A stretch of 64,000 nucleotides of DNA from positions 930,001-994,000 of the forward strand of contig NZ_JAIVKM010000001.1 of assembly GCF_020523985.1 (NCBI RefSeq), written 5' to 3'. Positions 9,197-20,401 of the stretch are shown piece after piece; position 1 is the stretch's first letter, and each line of letters opens with the position of its first letter. The notes beneath the pieces are model-generated. The model saw only the letters and a program-made list of their open reading frames with translations, was not told the origin of the DNA and made no database searches. Origin of the DNA: Mangrovibacter yixingensis (GTDB taxonomy: Bacteria > Pseudomonadota > Gammaproteobacteria > Enterobacterales > Enterobacteriaceae). The translations under genes were made by a program, and so were the position numbers.

Positions 9197-10072
9197 TTAG
9201 CCTTTTTCACTCAGGAAAAGTTCATAAGCCTGCTGGACCGTGAAACCATCATGCACAATGGCATGAACGGCTTTAATCATGGCGACCGGGGCATCAGACT
9301 GAAAAATATTCCGCCCCATATCCACGCCACTGGCACCCTGATCGATAGCGCGGTAGCACATATCCAGAGCATCACGTTCCGGCAGCTTTTTCCCGCCAGC
9401 AATCACAATGGGAACCGGGCAACCTGCGGCAATGCGTTCGAACCCCTGGTCTACATAGTAGGTTTTGATTACCTGAGCCCCCATTTCGGCGGCTATTCGG
9501 GTGGCGAGCGAGAAATAACGCTGGTCACGTGCCATATCTTTGCCCACACCAGTAACTGCCATGGTGGGCATACCCACCCGCAACCCGGCATCCACAAGCT
9601 GGATAATGTTTTTGATGGACTGGTGCTCATGCTCACTGCCAATGTAGACCTGAGCGGCAACGGCGCAGGTGTTCAGGCGCACGGCATCGTCCATGGCGAC
9701 GGCGACTGCTTCATTGCTGAGTTCGGTCAGAATCGAGTTGCCCCCGGAGGCTCTCAGTACAACGGGTTTATTGGTTGCAGGGGGGATTACACTGCGTAAC
9801 ACGCCACGGGTGCACATCAGCACATCTGCATGTTCAAACAGCGGTGCAATCGAAATATCGATACGCTCCAGCCCGGTTGTCGGCCCCTGAAAATAGCCAT
9901 GATCAAAGGCCAGCATCACGGTTTTACCTGTTTTCGGGTTAAAAATCCGCGACAGGCGTGATTGCATGCCCCAGTCCAGCGCACCACAGCCTTTCAGGGC
10001 AAACACCGTGTTACGCTGCGCCTGGTCGGTGTGAAAGTTCTTGCCATCTTTGATGTCGTCTAAGTCAGCCAT
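9197..10072 (-). CDS. lsrF: 3-hydroxy-5-phosphonooxypentane-2,4-dione thiolase LsrF
   Basis: Class I aldolase-like enzyme that transfers the acetyl group of the LsrG product to CoA, giving dihydroxyacetone phosphate and acetyl-CoA and so ending the AI-2 signal. The length (291 aa) is identical to E. coli LsrF and the sequence nearly colinear. [10 protein letters not shown] around residues 54-63 and [11 protein letters not shown] near 219-229 are the aldolase-barrel signatures, with the Schiff-base lysine expected in the KTYY segment near 203. It lies 57 bases after lsrB. Confidence 0.96.
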   Translation of the reverse strand: MADLDDIKDGKNFHTDQAQRNTVFALKGCGALDWGMQSRLSRIFNPKTGKTVMLAFDHGYFQGPTTGLERIDISIAPLFEHADVLMCTRGVLRSVIPPATNKPVVLRASGGNSILTELSNEAVAVAMDDAVRLNTCAVAAQVYIGSEHEHQSIKNIIQLVDAGLRVGMPTMAVTGVGKDMARDQRYFSLATRIAAEMGAQVIKTYYVDQGFERIAAGCPVPIVIAGGKKLPERDALDMCYRAIDQGASGVDMGRNIFQSDAPVAMIKAVHAIVHDGFTVQQAYELFLSEKG

Positions 10073-10129
10073 TTGTTCACTCCATCGGATAATAAAGCGG
10101 TAAAACCACGCCTGAAGCGTGCCGGAAAG

Positions 10130-11152
10130 TTAAAAGTCGTATTTATCGATATTGTCTTTGGTAAACACCACGCGTTCGGGCAGCAGGACAATCCCATTGC
10201 CTTTTGCTTCGTAGCTGTAGCCCTGCACACTATTTGGTGAGACTTCCACCTGGCCAACACCGGGAATATCCAGTTTGTCGCCAGCGTTCAGTTCACCTTT
10301 TTTCAGCAAGGTATTCGCAACGTAAACAGCAATTTTCCCCTGATTGACGACATCCCAAAGGCCAAAGGCTTTAACGGTATCTCGCTTAACATAGGGGCGC
10401 ATAACATTGGGGGTGCTGAAGCCGACAATAGCGATATTGTTGCGTTTGAGGTTTTCGGCCGCCTGAGCTGCGGCGGGAAGAGCATTGGCATCCGGGGCGA
10501 TAATTGCATCCAGATCAGGCCAGGCCTTGATAATCCCTTCGGCAGTTTGCAGTGATTTAGTGGCATCGTTATAGCCAAACTGGGTGGTGACGATTTCCCA
10601 ACCAGGGTGCTCACTGGCAATTTTTTTCTTCGCTTCGTTCACCCACTGGTTCTGGTCGGTTACCGTTGGGCTGGAGTAAAAGAAGGCGACTTTGGCTTTA
10701 TCTTTCTTCACTTGTTGTGCCGCCATATCAACCAACATGCCGCCTAACTGAGTCGGTGTTCCCTGGTCGATATAATAAGAGCGGCATTCGGGGCGGGTAT
10801 CTGAATCCCAGGTAAGCACTTTTACGCCACGTTGCATGGCTCGCTTCAGCGCAGGGCACAGGCCATCAGGTGACACTGCCGAAATAATAATGGCGTTGTA
10901 CCCCTGGTTTACGAAGTTATTAATTAACTGCACCTGGCCGGACACACTGGGTTCTGTTGGCCCATCGTAAGTGACATCCACGCCGAGTGCTTTACCAGCT
11001 TCTTTGGCACCATTCCCGCCACTGGTGAAAAAACCCACACCGACCAGTTTGGGAATAAATGCGATGCGCTCAGCAGCCTGCACAGACAGGCTTAATGTTG
11101 CCAGGCCGACAGCCCCCAGCCAGGCGATTTTTTTGATGCTTTGCATAGTCAT
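10130..11152 (-). CDS. lsrB: AI-2 binding protein LsrB
   Basis: Periplasmic substrate-binding protein of the AI-2 ABC importer, binding (2R,4S)-THMF in Salmonella. The start at 11152 yields 340 residues, as in E. coli, with a Sec signal peptide ending VQAA before ERIAFIPKL. The longer frame to 11290 would overlap lsrD extensively and lacks a signal. Ligand-pocket segments [16 protein letters not shown] and [10 protein letters not shown] are present. It is encoded 52 bases after lsrD and before lsrF. Confidence 0.96.
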   Translation of the reverse strand: MTMQSIKKIAWLGAVGLATLSLSVQAAERIAFIPKLVGVGFFTSGGNGAKEAGKALGVDVTYDGPTEPSVSGQVQLINNFVNQGYNAIIISAVSPDGLCPALKRAMQRGVKVLTWDSDTRPECRSYYIDQGTPTQLGGMLVDMAAQQVKKDKAKVAFFYSSPTVTDQNQWVNEAKKKIASEHPGWEIVTTQFGYNDATKSLQTAEGIIKAWPDLDAIIAPDANALPAAAQAAENLKRNNIAIVGFSTPNVMRPYVKRDTVKAFGLWDVVNQGKIAVYVANTLLKKGELNAGDKLDIPGVGQVEVSPNSVQGYSYEAKGNGIVLLPERVVFTKDNIDKYDF

Positions 11153-11204
11153 TATTTGTTCTCTCCGAATAGTGCGTTGCATTGGCCGTGAAAAGTGGTA
11201 ATCG

Positions 11205-12203
11205 CTAGCGTTGCCAGGCAGCCTGGGTACGCCGCAGCCAGTCGCGAATTTGCCCGCGATGAAGGCTGACGGAACGCCCGACAACAACAATAATGAGCAG
11301 TGCGCCAGACAGGGCGCTGGAAATTTGGTTGGGTACCCCCACCATCTGTAAACCTTGTTGCAGGAAACCCACCAGCAAGGTTGCCAGTGCTGTGCCCAGG
11401 ATTGAGCCGGAGCCGCCGTAAATATTGGCGCCCCCCAGCACAGCCGCAGTAATCGCTGGCATTAAGAAGGCACTGCCCAAATCAGAACGGGCTGAGCCAA
11501 AATAGGAAACCTGCAAAATGGCAGCGATGGATGCGGCAAAACCGGTCATGGCGTAGAGCAAGAACAGTGTGCGGTTAACCGGTGTGGCGCTGTATTGGGC
11601 TGCTCGGGCGTTCTGGCCAGTCAAAAATACGTTGCGCCCCTGGTGGGTGTTATGCAGCCAGGCCCAGCAGAGCAGTACGCTGAATAAGAAGAACAGCAGA
11701 GGAACCGGTAGCCCCAACACCGACAGGTTGGCGAAGTTGGTGAAACTTTCCGGGAACCCCCCAATGCCTTCATAGCCGGTGGCACCTGCCAGGCCGGAAA
11801 GCAGCAGGGCACTGCCACCGAACAGGTACATGGTGCCGAGCGTTATCACCAGTGGGTTAATACCGGTGTAGAGAATCAGCGCGGCGTTGATAAGCCCACA
11901 CACTGTGCCTGCCAGTACGGTGAGCACAATTGCCAGCGGTAGCGGAACGCCTGCCTGAAACAGCATCCCGAACGTAATGGCGCATAACCCAATGGTGGAG
12001 CCAAACGAAATATCAATACCACCACTGATAATCACCATGGTTAGCGGCAGGGCAACAAGGCCAATGCAGATAAAATCGCTGGTGCTGAACAGCAGCACAT
12101 TGATGTTCAGCATTTGCGAATTAGCTGCACCAAACCCGAGAATTTCAATCACCAACAGTGCGGCCAGTGCCAACTCCCAGCCATAACGTTTGAGGTTATT
12201 CAT
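11205..12203 (-). CDS. lsrD: AI-2 ABC importer permease LsrD
   Basis: Inner-membrane permease of the LsrABCD importer, of the ribose-type (RbsC-like) permease family. The 332 residues contain eight to ten hydrophobic segments and match E. coli LsrD (330 aa). The family signature [11 protein letters not shown] is near residues 59-69. Its ATG overlaps the lsrC stop by one base (TGATG), so the two permease subunits are translationally coupled. Confidence 0.95.
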   Translation of the reverse strand: MNNLKRYGWELALAALLVIEILGFGAANSQMLNINVLLFSTSDFICIGLVALPLTMVIISGGIDISFGSTIGLCAITFGMLFQAGVPLPLAIVLTVLAGTVCGLINAALILYTGINPLVITLGTMYLFGGSALLLSGLAGATGYEGIGGFPESFTNFANLSVLGLPVPLLFFLFSVLLCWAWLHNTHQGRNVFLTGQNARAAQYSATPVNRTLFLLYAMTGFAASIAAILQVSYFGSARSDLGSAFLMPAITAAVLGGANIYGGSGSILGTALATLLVGFLQQGLQMVGVPNQISSALSGALLIIVVVGRSVSLHRGQIRDWLRRTQAAWQR

Positions 12204-13252
12204 CAGGCTACCCTCCGTTTTTTGTCATGGGAGGTTATTTCTGGCGGGGTTATCGCGTTCTTGCTGGCCGGGGGCTTTGGGGTGAAACGCGCATATTTCT
12301 GTTTGCGAATATTACGTGCCAGCGCCATACGTAACCGGCCATCAAAGACCAGTACGCCCAGTAACACCAGCCCGGCAATAAAATCATTCCACCAGGCGGG
12401 GATACGCAGCAGCACCAGTACGCTGTCTATTTGGGTGAGAAAATAAGCGCCGAGCACCGCGCCAATAATGCTCCCGGAACCGCCGAGCAGGCTGACACCA
12501 CCCAGAACGCAGGCTGCAATGGCTTTCATTTCCAGCCCGGTACCTGCCTGGTTAGGAATAAAGCCGATTTGCGAGGCGAAGACGATCCCGGCAAGTGCGG
12601 CCATCATGCCATTAAACGCAAAGGCGGCCAGGCGTACTGATTCTGTACGCACCCCCAACTGGCGGGCACCCTGAAGGTTATCTCCCGTGGCGTAAAAATT
12701 GCGGCCCGTTTGTGTTTTTGCCAGGATCCACGCGAAGCCCAGCGCAAGGAAAATAATCACAATGCCAATAGGGGAAAGGCCTGGAATCAGCGGTTCGGAA
12801 AGGTTTTTTAATTCCGGGGGCAGGCCTTCAATCCATTTTCCACCTGTCCAGAGCAGCATAATGCCGCGATACAGGCCGAGGGTTCCCAGTGTGGCGACAA
12901 TCGCCGGAATTTTCAGCCAGGCAACCAGAATGCCATTCACCAGGCCGGCACTCAGCCCCAGTAAAAGGGTGGCGGCAATGGCAGCAGGCAGGCTGTAACC
13001 GGCGTTGAGCATCAGCCCCAGTAATACTGCGCACATCCCGGTGATGGAACCCACGGAAACATCGATATTGCGCGTCAGCATGACCAGCGCGGCACCCATT
13101 GCCAGCAGCATCAGAATTTGCGCGCTGCTGAATACCATGGTGACTGTACCAATACCAAAGTAATGGCTGTCGAGCGCACCGGGTAGGGCAAACAAACACA
13201 GAATGGCGATAAACGCGGTCACTTCCCGGTTCTGCTGGATAAATTTCAACAT
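12203..13252 (-). CDS. lsrC: AI-2 ABC importer permease LsrC
   Basis: Second membrane subunit of the LsrABCD importer, RbsC-like. The 349 residues carry the permease signature RNIDVSVGS near 62-70 and [10 protein letters not shown]-type residues toward the cytoplasmic loop. The C-terminus is basic, with polar extension after the last membrane helix. The start overlaps the end of lsrA by seven bases, and the stop overlaps lsrD by one, as expected for stoichiometric coupling. Confidence 0.95.
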   Translation of the reverse strand: MLKFIQQNREVTAFIAILCLFALPGALDSHYFGIGTVTMVFSSAQILMLLAMGAALVMLTRNIDVSVGSITGMCAVLLGLMLNAGYSLPAAIAATLLLGLSAGLVNGILVAWLKIPAIVATLGTLGLYRGIMLLWTGGKWIEGLPPELKNLSEPLIPGLSPIGIVIIFLALGFAWILAKTQTGRNFYATGDNLQGARQLGVRTESVRLAAFAFNGMMAALAGIVFASQIGFIPNQAGTGLEMKAIAACVLGGVSLLGGSGSIIGAVLGAYFLTQIDSVLVLLRIPAWWNDFIAGLVLLGVLVFDGRLRMALARNIRKQKYARFTPKPPASKNAITPPEITSHDKKRRVA

Positions 13253-14820
13253 ACATGTTTCCCCTGTGTGCTGGCTAACGAGTCAGTTCGAGGCTGGGTT
13301 GCGGTGCGGCCTTCGCCAAAGGCGAGGCGCATAATGGTATCGACACTGATGTCTGCACCGCTCAACGGCAGGTTGTTGATTTCCCCCTGATGCATGACAT
13401 AAACCCGGTCAGCCATCATGCTTATTTCCTCCAGGTCGGAAGAGATAAACAGGATGGCGACATTCTGGTCGGCAATGCTGCGGATCAACTGGTAAATGTC
13501 GTTGCGGGCACCCACATCCACACCGCGGGTGGGCTCATCCACAATCAGAATTTGCGGCGAGGCTTCCAGGCACTTTGCAATCAGGATTTTTTGTTGGTTG
13601 CCACCGGATAAGGTTCGTACTGGTTGTTCGGTATCGCTGAATTTAATATCCAGTGCCCGCCGGTAGCGCTCGAGCGTAGCGTTATCACGCTGTGTATGGG
13701 ACCAAAAACCCTGCTGGTTGTGAGTAAGGGAACAGACATTCCACACCAGCGAAGCATCCAGATATAAGCCAGAGGATTGCCTATCTTCAGGCAAATACAC
13801 CAGGCCGCGCGCCAGCCGTTGGCGGGTATTCAGGTGTGTGATATTCAGCCCGTTAAGGCACAGTTGCCCGGCAGATACCGGGCGCAAACCATACAGTGTT
13901 TCCGCAAGTTCGGTGCGCCCGGCACCAACAAGACCGGCAAGCCCCAATACTTCGCCTGCACGTACTTCCAGCGAAATATCCCTGAAACCTTCACCGCTCA
14001 GTTGTTCAACTGCCAGCACCGGGCTGCCTTTATCAATGTCCGGGCGGGAGCCGGGAATGTTGAGCCACAGTTTCTGGGTAGGAGAAAGGGCTTCATTGCG
14101 TGCCGCTGGTGTGATTGCCTGAATAATGTCGTCAGTAGAGAGTTCCTGCGTTTTTCCATTCAGGGCAATTTTTCCATCGCGCATCACGCTTACGACATCG
14201 GCAATCTGGCGGATCTCCGGGAGCTTGTGGGAGATAAACACAGTACCCACACCTTTGCGCTGTAGTTCCCGCACTCGGGAGAACAGGCGTTCAGTTTCGG
14301 CTGGCGTTAATGAAGCTGTAGGCTCATCAAGAATAAGAATGCGGGAATCACGCATTAGCCCGCGCATGATTTCCACCATTTGCCGGTCGGCGACATCCAG
14401 CATTCCCGCCGGGCTGGCGGTATCGAATTTACAGCCCAGTTCATTCAGTAACAGCGCCATTTTTGCTGTGGTTGCCTGAGAACCTTTCAGCCCAAACAGA
14501 ATGTTTTCTTTTACTGTCAGGCTGGGGAACAGCAACGGCTCCTGAGGAACAAGGTAAATCCCCAACTGGTGTGCTTTAACTGGGGTTAACCGGCTGCAGA
14601 CCGCACCATCAATAGCAATCGTGCCTGAATCTTGTGGCGTGACTCCGGCAATGATTTTCATCAGGGTGGATTTCCCTGCGCCATTGCCACCGAGTAACGC
14701 GTGTACCTCACCCCGTTGCAGTGTGAAATCGATCCTCTTAAGCACATCGACACCGGAAAATTGCTTACACAACTGGCTTACCTGTAAGAGTGGTGGGGCT
14801 GTCAGTTGACTGGTTTGCAT
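13246..14820 (-). CDS. lsrA: AI-2 ABC importer ATPase LsrA
   Basis: Cytoplasmic ATPase with two fused ABC domains that powers AI-2 import. The first domain has Walker A GGNGAGKS near residues 44-51 and Walker [11 protein letters not shown] near 164. The second domain has the ABC signature LSGGNQQK near 399 and a second Walker [10 protein letters not shown]. The start at 14820 (524 aa, E. coli 511) has GGAGG upstream; an extension to 14892 would run into the control region. It is the first gene of lsrACDBFGE. Confidence 0.95.
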   Translation of the reverse strand: MQTSQLTAPPLLQVSQLCKQFSGVDVLKRIDFTLQRGEVHALLGGNGAGKSTLMKIIAGVTPQDSGTIAIDGAVCSRLTPVKAHQLGIYLVPQEPLLFPSLTVKENILFGLKGSQATTAKMALLLNELGCKFDTASPAGMLDVADRQMVEIMRGLMRDSRILILDEPTASLTPAETERLFSRVRELQRKGVGTVFISHKLPEIRQIADVVSVMRDGKIALNGKTQELSTDDIIQAITPAARNEALSPTQKLWLNIPGSRPDIDKGSPVLAVEQLSGEGFRDISLEVRAGEVLGLAGLVGAGRTELAETLYGLRPVSAGQLCLNGLNITHLNTRQRLARGLVYLPEDRQSSGLYLDASLVWNVCSLTHNQQGFWSHTQRDNATLERYRRALDIKFSDTEQPVRTLSGGNQQKILIAKCLEASPQILIVDEPTRGVDVGARNDIYQLIRSIADQNVAILFISSDLEEISMMADRVYVMHQGEINNLPLSGADISVDTIMRLAFGEGRTATQPRTDSLASTQGKHVC

Positions 14821-15073
14821 TGCGCCTCCGTTCGTAACTGAACTCGGGGGGTTGAACAAATGTATTTTGAAAAAATAATTGTTCATAAACATAGTTGTGG
14901 GATGGGGATAAAACCTCAGAGTGGATCACGTTTCTGGAATATTTGTATTTTTATTTTTTATTTGTTCATCAAGAAAGTGAAGGCTGTGGTATATGTCACA
15001 GATATTAGTTGTCGCAATGAGAACAATTGTGTTTAAAATTTAAAAATGTTCACAGTAAAGCGAAATAACCACA
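14821..15073. promoter_or_regulatory. lsrA-lsrR divergent control region with CRP site and repeated TTGTTCA boxes
   Basis: Both lsr transcription units start here. A near-consensus CRP site, TGTGG-N6-TCACA, is at 14985-15000, fitting known cAMP-CRP dependence of lsr. A nonamer of the TTGTTCAT type recurs: TGAACAAAT 14853-14861, TTGTTCATA 14879-14887, TTGTTCATC 14962-14970, GAGAACAAT 15019-15027 and ATGTTCACA about 15046-15054. I infer these to be LsrR operator half-sites; the exact LsrR consensus is not something I can verify here. Confidence 0.6.
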
Positions 15074-16033
15074 ATGAGTGAAACCACATTTATCCCTGAT
15101 AATGAAATGAGTGAAGAGGAGCTGGTGGCGCGTATCGCCTGGTTCTATTACCACGACAGCTTAACGCAAAGTGAGATCAGCGAGCGCCTGGGGTTGACCC
15201 GCCTGAAAGTGTCCCGCTTGCTGGAGAAAGGGCACCAGTCAGGCATTATTCGGGTGCAGATTAATTCGCGCTTTGAAGGGTGCCTGCAATATGAAGACGC
15301 ACTAAAACAGCACTTTGGCTTGCGCCAGGTGCGGGTGCTCCCAGCGCTACCCGATGCTGATATTTGCGCCCGGCTAGGGATTGGTGCCGCACATATGTTA
15401 ATGGAGTCACTCAGCGCGCAACAGTTGTTGGCGGTGGGGTTCGGTAAAACCACCATGAGCACACTGAAGCGCCTGAGTGGTTTTATCTCTTCACAGCAAA
15501 TTCGCCTGGTCACGTTGTCTGGCGGAGTTGGCCCTTATATGACCGGGATTGGTCAACTGGATGCCGCCTGTAGCGTCAACATTATTCCGGCTCCATTACG
15601 GGCATCATCAGCGGATATTGCCAAAACACTCAGAAATGAAAACAGCGTGCGTGATGTGCTGCTGGCCGCGCAAGCTGCCGATGTGGCCGTTGTCGGGATT
15701 GGCTCTATCAGCCAGCGGACGGATGCCACCATTTTGCATTCGGGGTATATCACCGAAGGCGAACAACTGATGATTGGCCGTAAAGGCGCGGTGGGTGACA
15801 TTCTCGGGTATTTCTTTGATGCGCAGGGGCAAATTGTGCCAGACATGCGTATTCATAAGGAATTAATCGGGCTCAGCCTGGATGCATTAACTACTATCCC
15901 CCTGGTGATTGGTGTGGCAGGGGGAATGGAGAAAGCCGAAACCATTCTTGCCGCCATGAAAGGCGGTTATATCAACGCACTGGTCACAGACCAAAATACT
16001 GCAGCAGAAATACTGAAACTGATTGAAAAATAA
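15074..16033 (+). CDS. lsrR: lsr operon repressor LsrR
   Basis: SorC/DeoR-type transcriptional repressor that leaves DNA on binding phospho-AI-2. The 319 residues contain an N-terminal helix-turn-helix around 33-58 ([21 protein letters not shown]) and a C-terminal sugar-phosphate-binding domain with [13 protein letters not shown] and GVAGG segments, closely matching E. coli LsrR (317 aa). It is divergent from lsrA and is followed 78 bases later by lsrK, forming the lsrRK unit. Confidence 0.96.
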   Translation: MSETTFIPDNEMSEEELVARIAWFYYHDSLTQSEISERLGLTRLKVSRLLEKGHQSGIIRVQINSRFEGCLQYEDALKQHFGLRQVRVLPALPDADICARLGIGAAHMLMESLSAQQLLAVGFGKTTMSTLKRLSGFISSQQIRLVTLSGGVGPYMTGIGQLDAACSVNIIPAPLRASSADIAKTLRNENSVRDVLLAAQAADVAVVGIGSISQRTDATILHSGYITEGEQLMIGRKGAVGDILGYFFDAQGQIVPDMRIHKELIGLSLDALTTIPLVIGVAGGMEKAETILAAMKGGYINALVTDQNTAAEILKLIEK

Positions 16034-16111
16034 ATATTTTAATAATGAACACTTACCCTAATACACGGAGCAGTCAACGGCAGGAAGCGACATAACGCCG
16101 AGGATCTTTTT

Positions 16112-17704
16112 ATGGCCCGACTCTGTACTCCTAACCTTTCACCACACTACCTGATGGCGTTGGATGCCGGTACAGGGAGTGTCCGCGCGGTTATTTTTGA
16201 CTTTGACGGTAATCAAATCAGTGTAGGCCAGGCTGAGTGGCAACACCTGGCCGTGCCGGATGTACCGGGGTCAATGGAGTTTGACCTCACTAGAAACTGG
16301 CAACTCACCTGTAACTGCATTCGCCAGGCTTTGCATAATGGCAATGTTGCCGCGGAATCTATCGTTGCCGTTTCTGCCTGTTCAATGCGCGAAGGTATTG
16401 TGATTTATGACAGCAATGCCACGCCAGTATGGGCCTGTGCGAATGTTGATGCCAGGGCTGCCCATGAAGTCAGTGAACTGAAAGAACTGTATGACTACAC
16501 ATTCGAAAACGAGGTTTACCGTTGTTCCGGGCAAACGCTCGCACTGAGTGCCATGCCGCGTTTGTTGTGGCTTGCTCACCACCGGCCAGATATCTACCGC
16601 CAGGCTTCCACCGTGACAATGATCAGCGACTGGCTGGCCTTTATGCTCAGTGGCGAACTGGCGGTGGACCCTTCCAATGCGGGCACTACCGGGTTACTGG
16701 ACCTGGTAACCCGGGACTGGAAACCCGGCCTGCTGGAAATGGCCGGGTTGCGCTCCGATATTCTTTCGCCTGTCCGGGAGACTGGCAGCTTACTGGGTGT
16801 TGTTACCGCTGAAAGCGCTGTAGCCTGTGGCCTGAAAGCGGGCACGCCGGTAGTGGTGGGCGGTGGGGATGTGCAACTGGGTTGCCTGGGGCTGGGTGTA
16901 GTTCGCCCGGCACAAACCGCTGTGTTGGGTGGTACTTTCTGGCAGCAGGTGGTTAATTTGCCTGAGCCGGTCACCGACCCAAACATGAATGTACGTATTA
17001 ATCCCCATGTTATTCCCGGTATGGTGCAGACGGAGTCCATCAGCTTCTTTACCGGGCTGACTATGCGCTGGTTCCGTGATGCATTCTGCGCGGAGGAAAA
17101 ACTTATTGCTGAGCGCCTGGGGATTGATGCGTATACCCTGCTTGAAGAGATGGCGGGCCGGGTGCCTGCTGGTGCATGGGGCGTGATGCCCATCTTTTCA
17201 GATGTGATGCGTTTTAAAACCTGGTACCACGCCGCGCCTTCGTTTATTAACCTGTCGATTGACCCTGAAAAATGCAATAAAGCCACGTTGTTCCGCGCTC
17301 TGGAAGAAAATGCAGCCATTGTCTCGGCCTGTAATCTTAAACAGATTGCTGAATTCTCCGGTGTGGAAGCAGATTCACTGGTATTCGCAGGTGGAGGCGC
17401 AAAGGGCAAACTCTGGAGCCAAATTCTGGCGGATGTCACCGGCCTTACAGTACGGGTTCCGGTAGTAAAAGAGGCGACGGCGCTGGGCTGTGCCATTGCT
17501 GCTGGTGTGGGGGCCGGTATATACCCATCACTTGCTGAAACCGGTGAGAAACTGGTGCGCTGGGACCGGGAACACCAGCCAGACCCGGCCAATTATGCGG
17601 TGTACCACGAAGCCCAGGAGAAGTGGCTGGCGGTTTATCAGGACCAGCGCGGGCTGGTGGACCATGGCTTAACCACATCAATGTGGAAGGCACCCGGTTT
17701 GTAA
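16112..17704 (+). CDS. lsrK: Autoinducer-2 kinase LsrK
   Basis: FGGY-family carbohydrate kinase that phosphorylates imported AI-2 in the cytosol, trapping it and creating the LsrR inducer. The length (530 aa) is identical to E. coli LsrK. The ATPase-fold motif [13 protein letters not shown] is near residues 14-26, the conserved [13 protein letters not shown] segment near 170 and the C-terminal [16 protein letters not shown] near 428-443. It lies in the lsrRK unit, with a cupin gene 16 bases downstream. Confidence 0.96.
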   Translation: MARLCTPNLSPHYLMALDAGTGSVRAVIFDFDGNQISVGQAEWQHLAVPDVPGSMEFDLTRNWQLTCNCIRQALHNGNVAAESIVAVSACSMREGIVIYDSNATPVWACANVDARAAHEVSELKELYDYTFENEVYRCSGQTLALSAMPRLLWLAHHRPDIYRQASTVTMISDWLAFMLSGELAVDPSNAGTTGLLDLVTRDWKPGLLEMAGLRSDILSPVRETGSLLGVVTAESAVACGLKAGTPVVVGGGDVQLGCLGLGVVRPAQTAVLGGTFWQQVVNLPEPVTDPNMNVRINPHVIPGMVQTESISFFTGLTMRWFRDAFCAEEKLIAERLGIDAYTLLEEMAGRVPAGAWGVMPIFSDVMRFKTWYHAAPSFINLSIDPEKCNKATLFRALEENAAIVSACNLKQIAEFSGVEADSLVFAGGGAKGKLWSQILADVTGLTVRVPVVKEATALGCAIAAGVGAGIYPSLAETGEKLVRWDREHQPDPANYAVYHEAQEKWLAVYQDQRGLVDHGLTTSMWKAPGL

Positions 17705-17720
17705 CCCAGGAGAGCGAATC

Positions 17721-18071
17721 ATGCTGAAAACCAGTGAACAGCAGCACCAGTACCGTTTTGGGGATAACGGGCCCAAGTACCTGGTTCGTGGCCCACAGTG
17801 CGATATGGGCGTAGTGGTACTGAATCCGGGCCAGTCGTTTCGCAACCATCGGCACAAAGAGGCTTGTGAGGTTTTTTATACGCTAAGCGGTGAGGTGTGC
17901 CTCTACCTGGAAGGGGTGCTGCATGTGTTGCAGGAAGGGGATGTTATGCAGTGTGAACCCGGCGAAGCACATTACCTGGTTAACCGTGGCGATGTTCCCT
18001 GGAAAGGGGTGTTTGTTAAATCCCCGCATTTAATGAATGACAGCCACCCGGCTGAGCCGGAAGCCTGGTAG
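17721..18071 (+). CDS. Cupin-domain protein following lsrK
   Basis: Single-domain cupin of 116 residues. The first cupin motif is visible as NHRHKEACEVFYTLSGEV (about residues 42-59, with metal-ligand histidines and glutamate) and the second as CEPGEAHYLVNRGD (about 76-89). It has an AGGAG ribosome-binding site and starts 16 bases after lsrK, so it is likely co-transcribed with lsrRK. Small cupins often isomerise or bind small carbonyl sugars, and a role in handling AI-2 or its products is attractive, but this is only inference. No gene name is known to me. Confidence 0.85.
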   Translation: MLKTSEQQHQYRFGDNGPKYLVRGPQCDMGVVVLNPGQSFRNHRHKEACEVFYTLSGEVCLYLEGVLHVLQEGDVMQCEPGEAHYLVNRGDVPWKGVFVKSPHLMNDSHPAEPEAW

Positions 18072-18192
18072 CAAGCCGGGTGAATGTAATGCGGGTTGTT
18101 GCCGTATTTTGCGAACAGGGCAGAGGATTTGTCGTGTAACGGTTTGGCTCAGGGGAAAGGGCTTGCGGCAAAGACGTGTTCGAGCAACTTGC

Positions 18193-18220
18193 CCCGGCAC
18201 CTGCAAAATCAGGTGCCGGG
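18193..18220. terminator. Hairpin between the cupin gene and the PL17 genes
   Basis: Perfect 11-bp stem CCCGGCACCTG / CAGGTGCCGGG with a six-base loop. No T run follows on either strand, so termination is uncertain. Confidence 0.45.
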
Positions 18221-18239
18221 ATGAGAACCCAGATAACTA

Positions 18240-20399
18240 TCAACTCAGGTTAATTTCCGCGAATGCACCTTGCCAACGGTAAGTCGTCCCATCGAACACC
18301 AGGCTATGGGCCTGATTCTGTTGGTTTTCATCAAGGTTACAAATACCAAAGTAGTATTTATTCATTGTGGTGGTTTCAATGCAAATAACTGTACCTTGCT
18401 TATTAGAGCCTATTACGGTTACTGAGGTAACCAAACCACGGGCACCCACAGAGGCTTCAATAGATTCATTGAAGTAGCCGTGTGTTTCCAGCACAGATGC
18501 AAATACGTGATTTTGACCAGACTGGCGAATGATCAAGGCGGGCTCGCTACGAAGATTGAAATCAGGGTCATTGGCGCCTGTGCGAGTGAAGAAGACTTTG
18601 CCGCCCTGGGCTCCGCTGGTTACCAGTGAGTAATAGCTATTGCCGTGTAACCAGCTAACAAGTGAACTCCCTGCTACATTACCTGACCCCAGATTCCATA
18701 AATGTTGGTAGCCGTTATTTTCACCCATTGGGCGTAATTGGCTTTCCACGTTGTACTCAAAATTGGTACGCATGATTTGGCCGGAATAATGTACCGGAAG
18801 GTCGTACTGGTGCGGCTGGTCTGCATCAATACGGTAAATATCGATGATCAGCGGTTTCTCAAACTCTGGTAAGTCAGCGAGAAGGATACTGCGTTGCATG
18901 TCTGTGCCCGGGTAGTAACCAGAAATACGACCGCTCATTCCTTGTAACTTATTGTTTTCTGAGTTGAAAAAGTGTTTAGAACCAAATTTTGTTTCTGCCA
19001 GTGAAGTGTCGAAGTTATTTTGTGTCTTCTGGTCAACAGTGACAGTGTTATGCGCCACAGTTTGTTTACAGTAAGACTTATTCTCGGGAATATAACGGCC
19101 ACCAAATTTAGGTTCAACGTTTACCCAGCGACCGAAGCCGTAGTCATGCAGAACTTCGTGGCCTCGATTAAATACACTCAGGTGCAGCCCATCATAGTGG
19201 CCATGATCCAAAGCTGAATGGTATTGATTATCTGAGCCGTGTTGACCAAACCAGAGCAGCGCCATGGTATCGTCATTTTTTTCATCGCGGTGGCGTAGAA
19301 TACTTACGCCGCCTTTTTCGCCCTTAGGGCCGTCCGTCACAAATAAACTGCCCCAGTTGAACGGTTTGATATGATCTGCTGCTTCAACGGCATCTGACAG
19401 GGTCTTACCTGATGTATGAACCCAAACGTTTTGTTGGTGGGCGGCCATTCCCAGCAGTGTTTCAGACTGCTCGTAACGATGGAAACACACCGATGTTGCC
19501 ATTATCACGCCTTCATCGTTGATAGAAATGGTTTTAGATGAATCATTTAGCGCTGGCAATGTGCCATCGGGGAAGGCTGTTTTGAACACCGCATATGATG
19601 TTGTTTTGATGACGGAGTCATTGAATGCGTAAATATTAAGTTCAGGTTGGCGACGCTCAATGGCTTCTGCAAACAAGTATATTGGACGCAATGAAAAACG
19701 ATGGTAGTAAGGCCCCTCCATATAATAGCCATCGGGTGAAAACAGCTGCCCCAGTTGGGCTAAAAAGCCGCCACTGACTTTGTCAAGCTTCAAGCCATAA
19801 AGCGCTTTATTTACAGAATCTTGATCGTTAATTGCGTACCCACAAATCCCAACAGCCGCAACAGCCCATAAACCGTGGTTGTGAACAATATCGAAATCAT
19901 GGCCATAAGTGACGACGAACAGGTCAATCATCTGCCTGAACAGGTCATTTTCAATCAGCGATTTTTGGTTTTCTTCCAGTGTGTGGTAGATACAGCTGTA
20001 CGCACAAGAGGCATACAACATCCACATATTCTCGTTTAGCGTTTGGTGGAAGATTTTGCCTGGCGGGTTAGAGTCACGGCTGGTATTACTTTCCAGAGTC
20101 GGGTAAATCTTTGCATAGGCCGTTAGCATATCCACTATGTAATCCCGGTACTTTTGCTCTCCGGTAATCAGAAACAGACGGCCTGCCAGGTCTATGTGAA
20201 TGTAGTTTTGCTTGTGGCGGTTATGTTCGTAACCGCCGCCTTCGCCATGCCCAGGTACTTCGATACCCACCAGCGCCATGTAATCATCCGTTTGTTTGAT
20301 GTCACGGGCTAATGCTCTTCCTAGTATACTGTTAGTGTTAAGCGCTTTTTTGAGCTCTGCAGCTTCGTCAAAACTCAGTAAAAGTGGTTGATAATCCAT
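18240..20399 (-). CDS. PL17-type oligoalginate lyase (heparinase II/III-like), copy 1
   Basis: Predicted exolytic alginate oligolyase, releasing unsaturated uronate monomers (DEH) from alginate oligosaccharides. The 719 residues have no signal peptide, so the enzyme is probably cytoplasmic. The N-terminal alpha/alpha toroid carries NRHKQNYIH, the HNHGLWAVAAVGICG block near 179 with the Asn-His pair expected in the active site, and GYYMEGPYYHR near 236. The C-terminal half is the heparinase II/III-like beta-sandwich with HYDGLHLSVFNRGHEVLHDYG. AGGAG lies 8 bases before the ATG. It begins two bases after the stop of its paralogue. Assignment to PL17 is from motif recall; substrate specificity within polyuronates is inferred. 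Confidence 0.85.
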   Translation of the reverse strand: MDYQPLLLSFDEAAELKKALNTNSILGRALARDIKQTDDYMALVGIEVPGHGEGGGYEHNRHKQNYIHIDLAGRLFLITGEQKYRDYIVDMLTAYAKIYPTLESNTSRDSNPPGKIFHQTLNENMWMLYASCAYSCIYHTLEENQKSLIENDLFRQMIDLFVVTYGHDFDIVHNHGLWAVAAVGICGYAINDQDSVNKALYGLKLDKVSGGFLAQLGQLFSPDGYYMEGPYYHRFSLRPIYLFAEAIERRQPELNIYAFNDSVIKTTSYAVFKTAFPDGTLPALNDSSKTISINDEGVIMATSVCFHRYEQSETLLGMAAHQQNVWVHTSGKTLSDAVEAADHIKPFNWGSLFVTDGPKGEKGGVSILRHRDEKNDDTMALLWFGQHGSDNQYHSALDHGHYDGLHLSVFNRGHEVLHDYGFGRWVNVEPKFGGRYIPENKSYCKQTVAHNTVTVDQKTQNNFDTSLAETKFGSKHFFNSENNKLQGMSGRISGYYPGTDMQRSILLADLPEFEKPLIIDIYRIDADQPHQYDLPVHYSGQIMRTNFEYNVESQLRPMGENNGYQHLWNLGSGNVAGSSLVSWLHGNSYYSLVTSGAQGGKVFFTRTGANDPDFNLRSEPALIIRQSGQNHVFASVLETHGYFNESIEASVGARGLVTSVTVIGSNKQGTVICIETTTMNKYYFGICNLDENQQNQAHSLVFDGTTYRWQGAFAEINLS

Positions 20400-20401
20400 G
20401 C

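Noticed and set aside
9095-9799. 234-codon plus-strand frame
   Set aside because: Antisense to lsrF and lsrG, both well supported by full-length similarity.
16594-17592. 332-codon minus-strand frame
   Set aside because: Antisense to lsrK; serine/proline-rich composition typical of a shadow frame.
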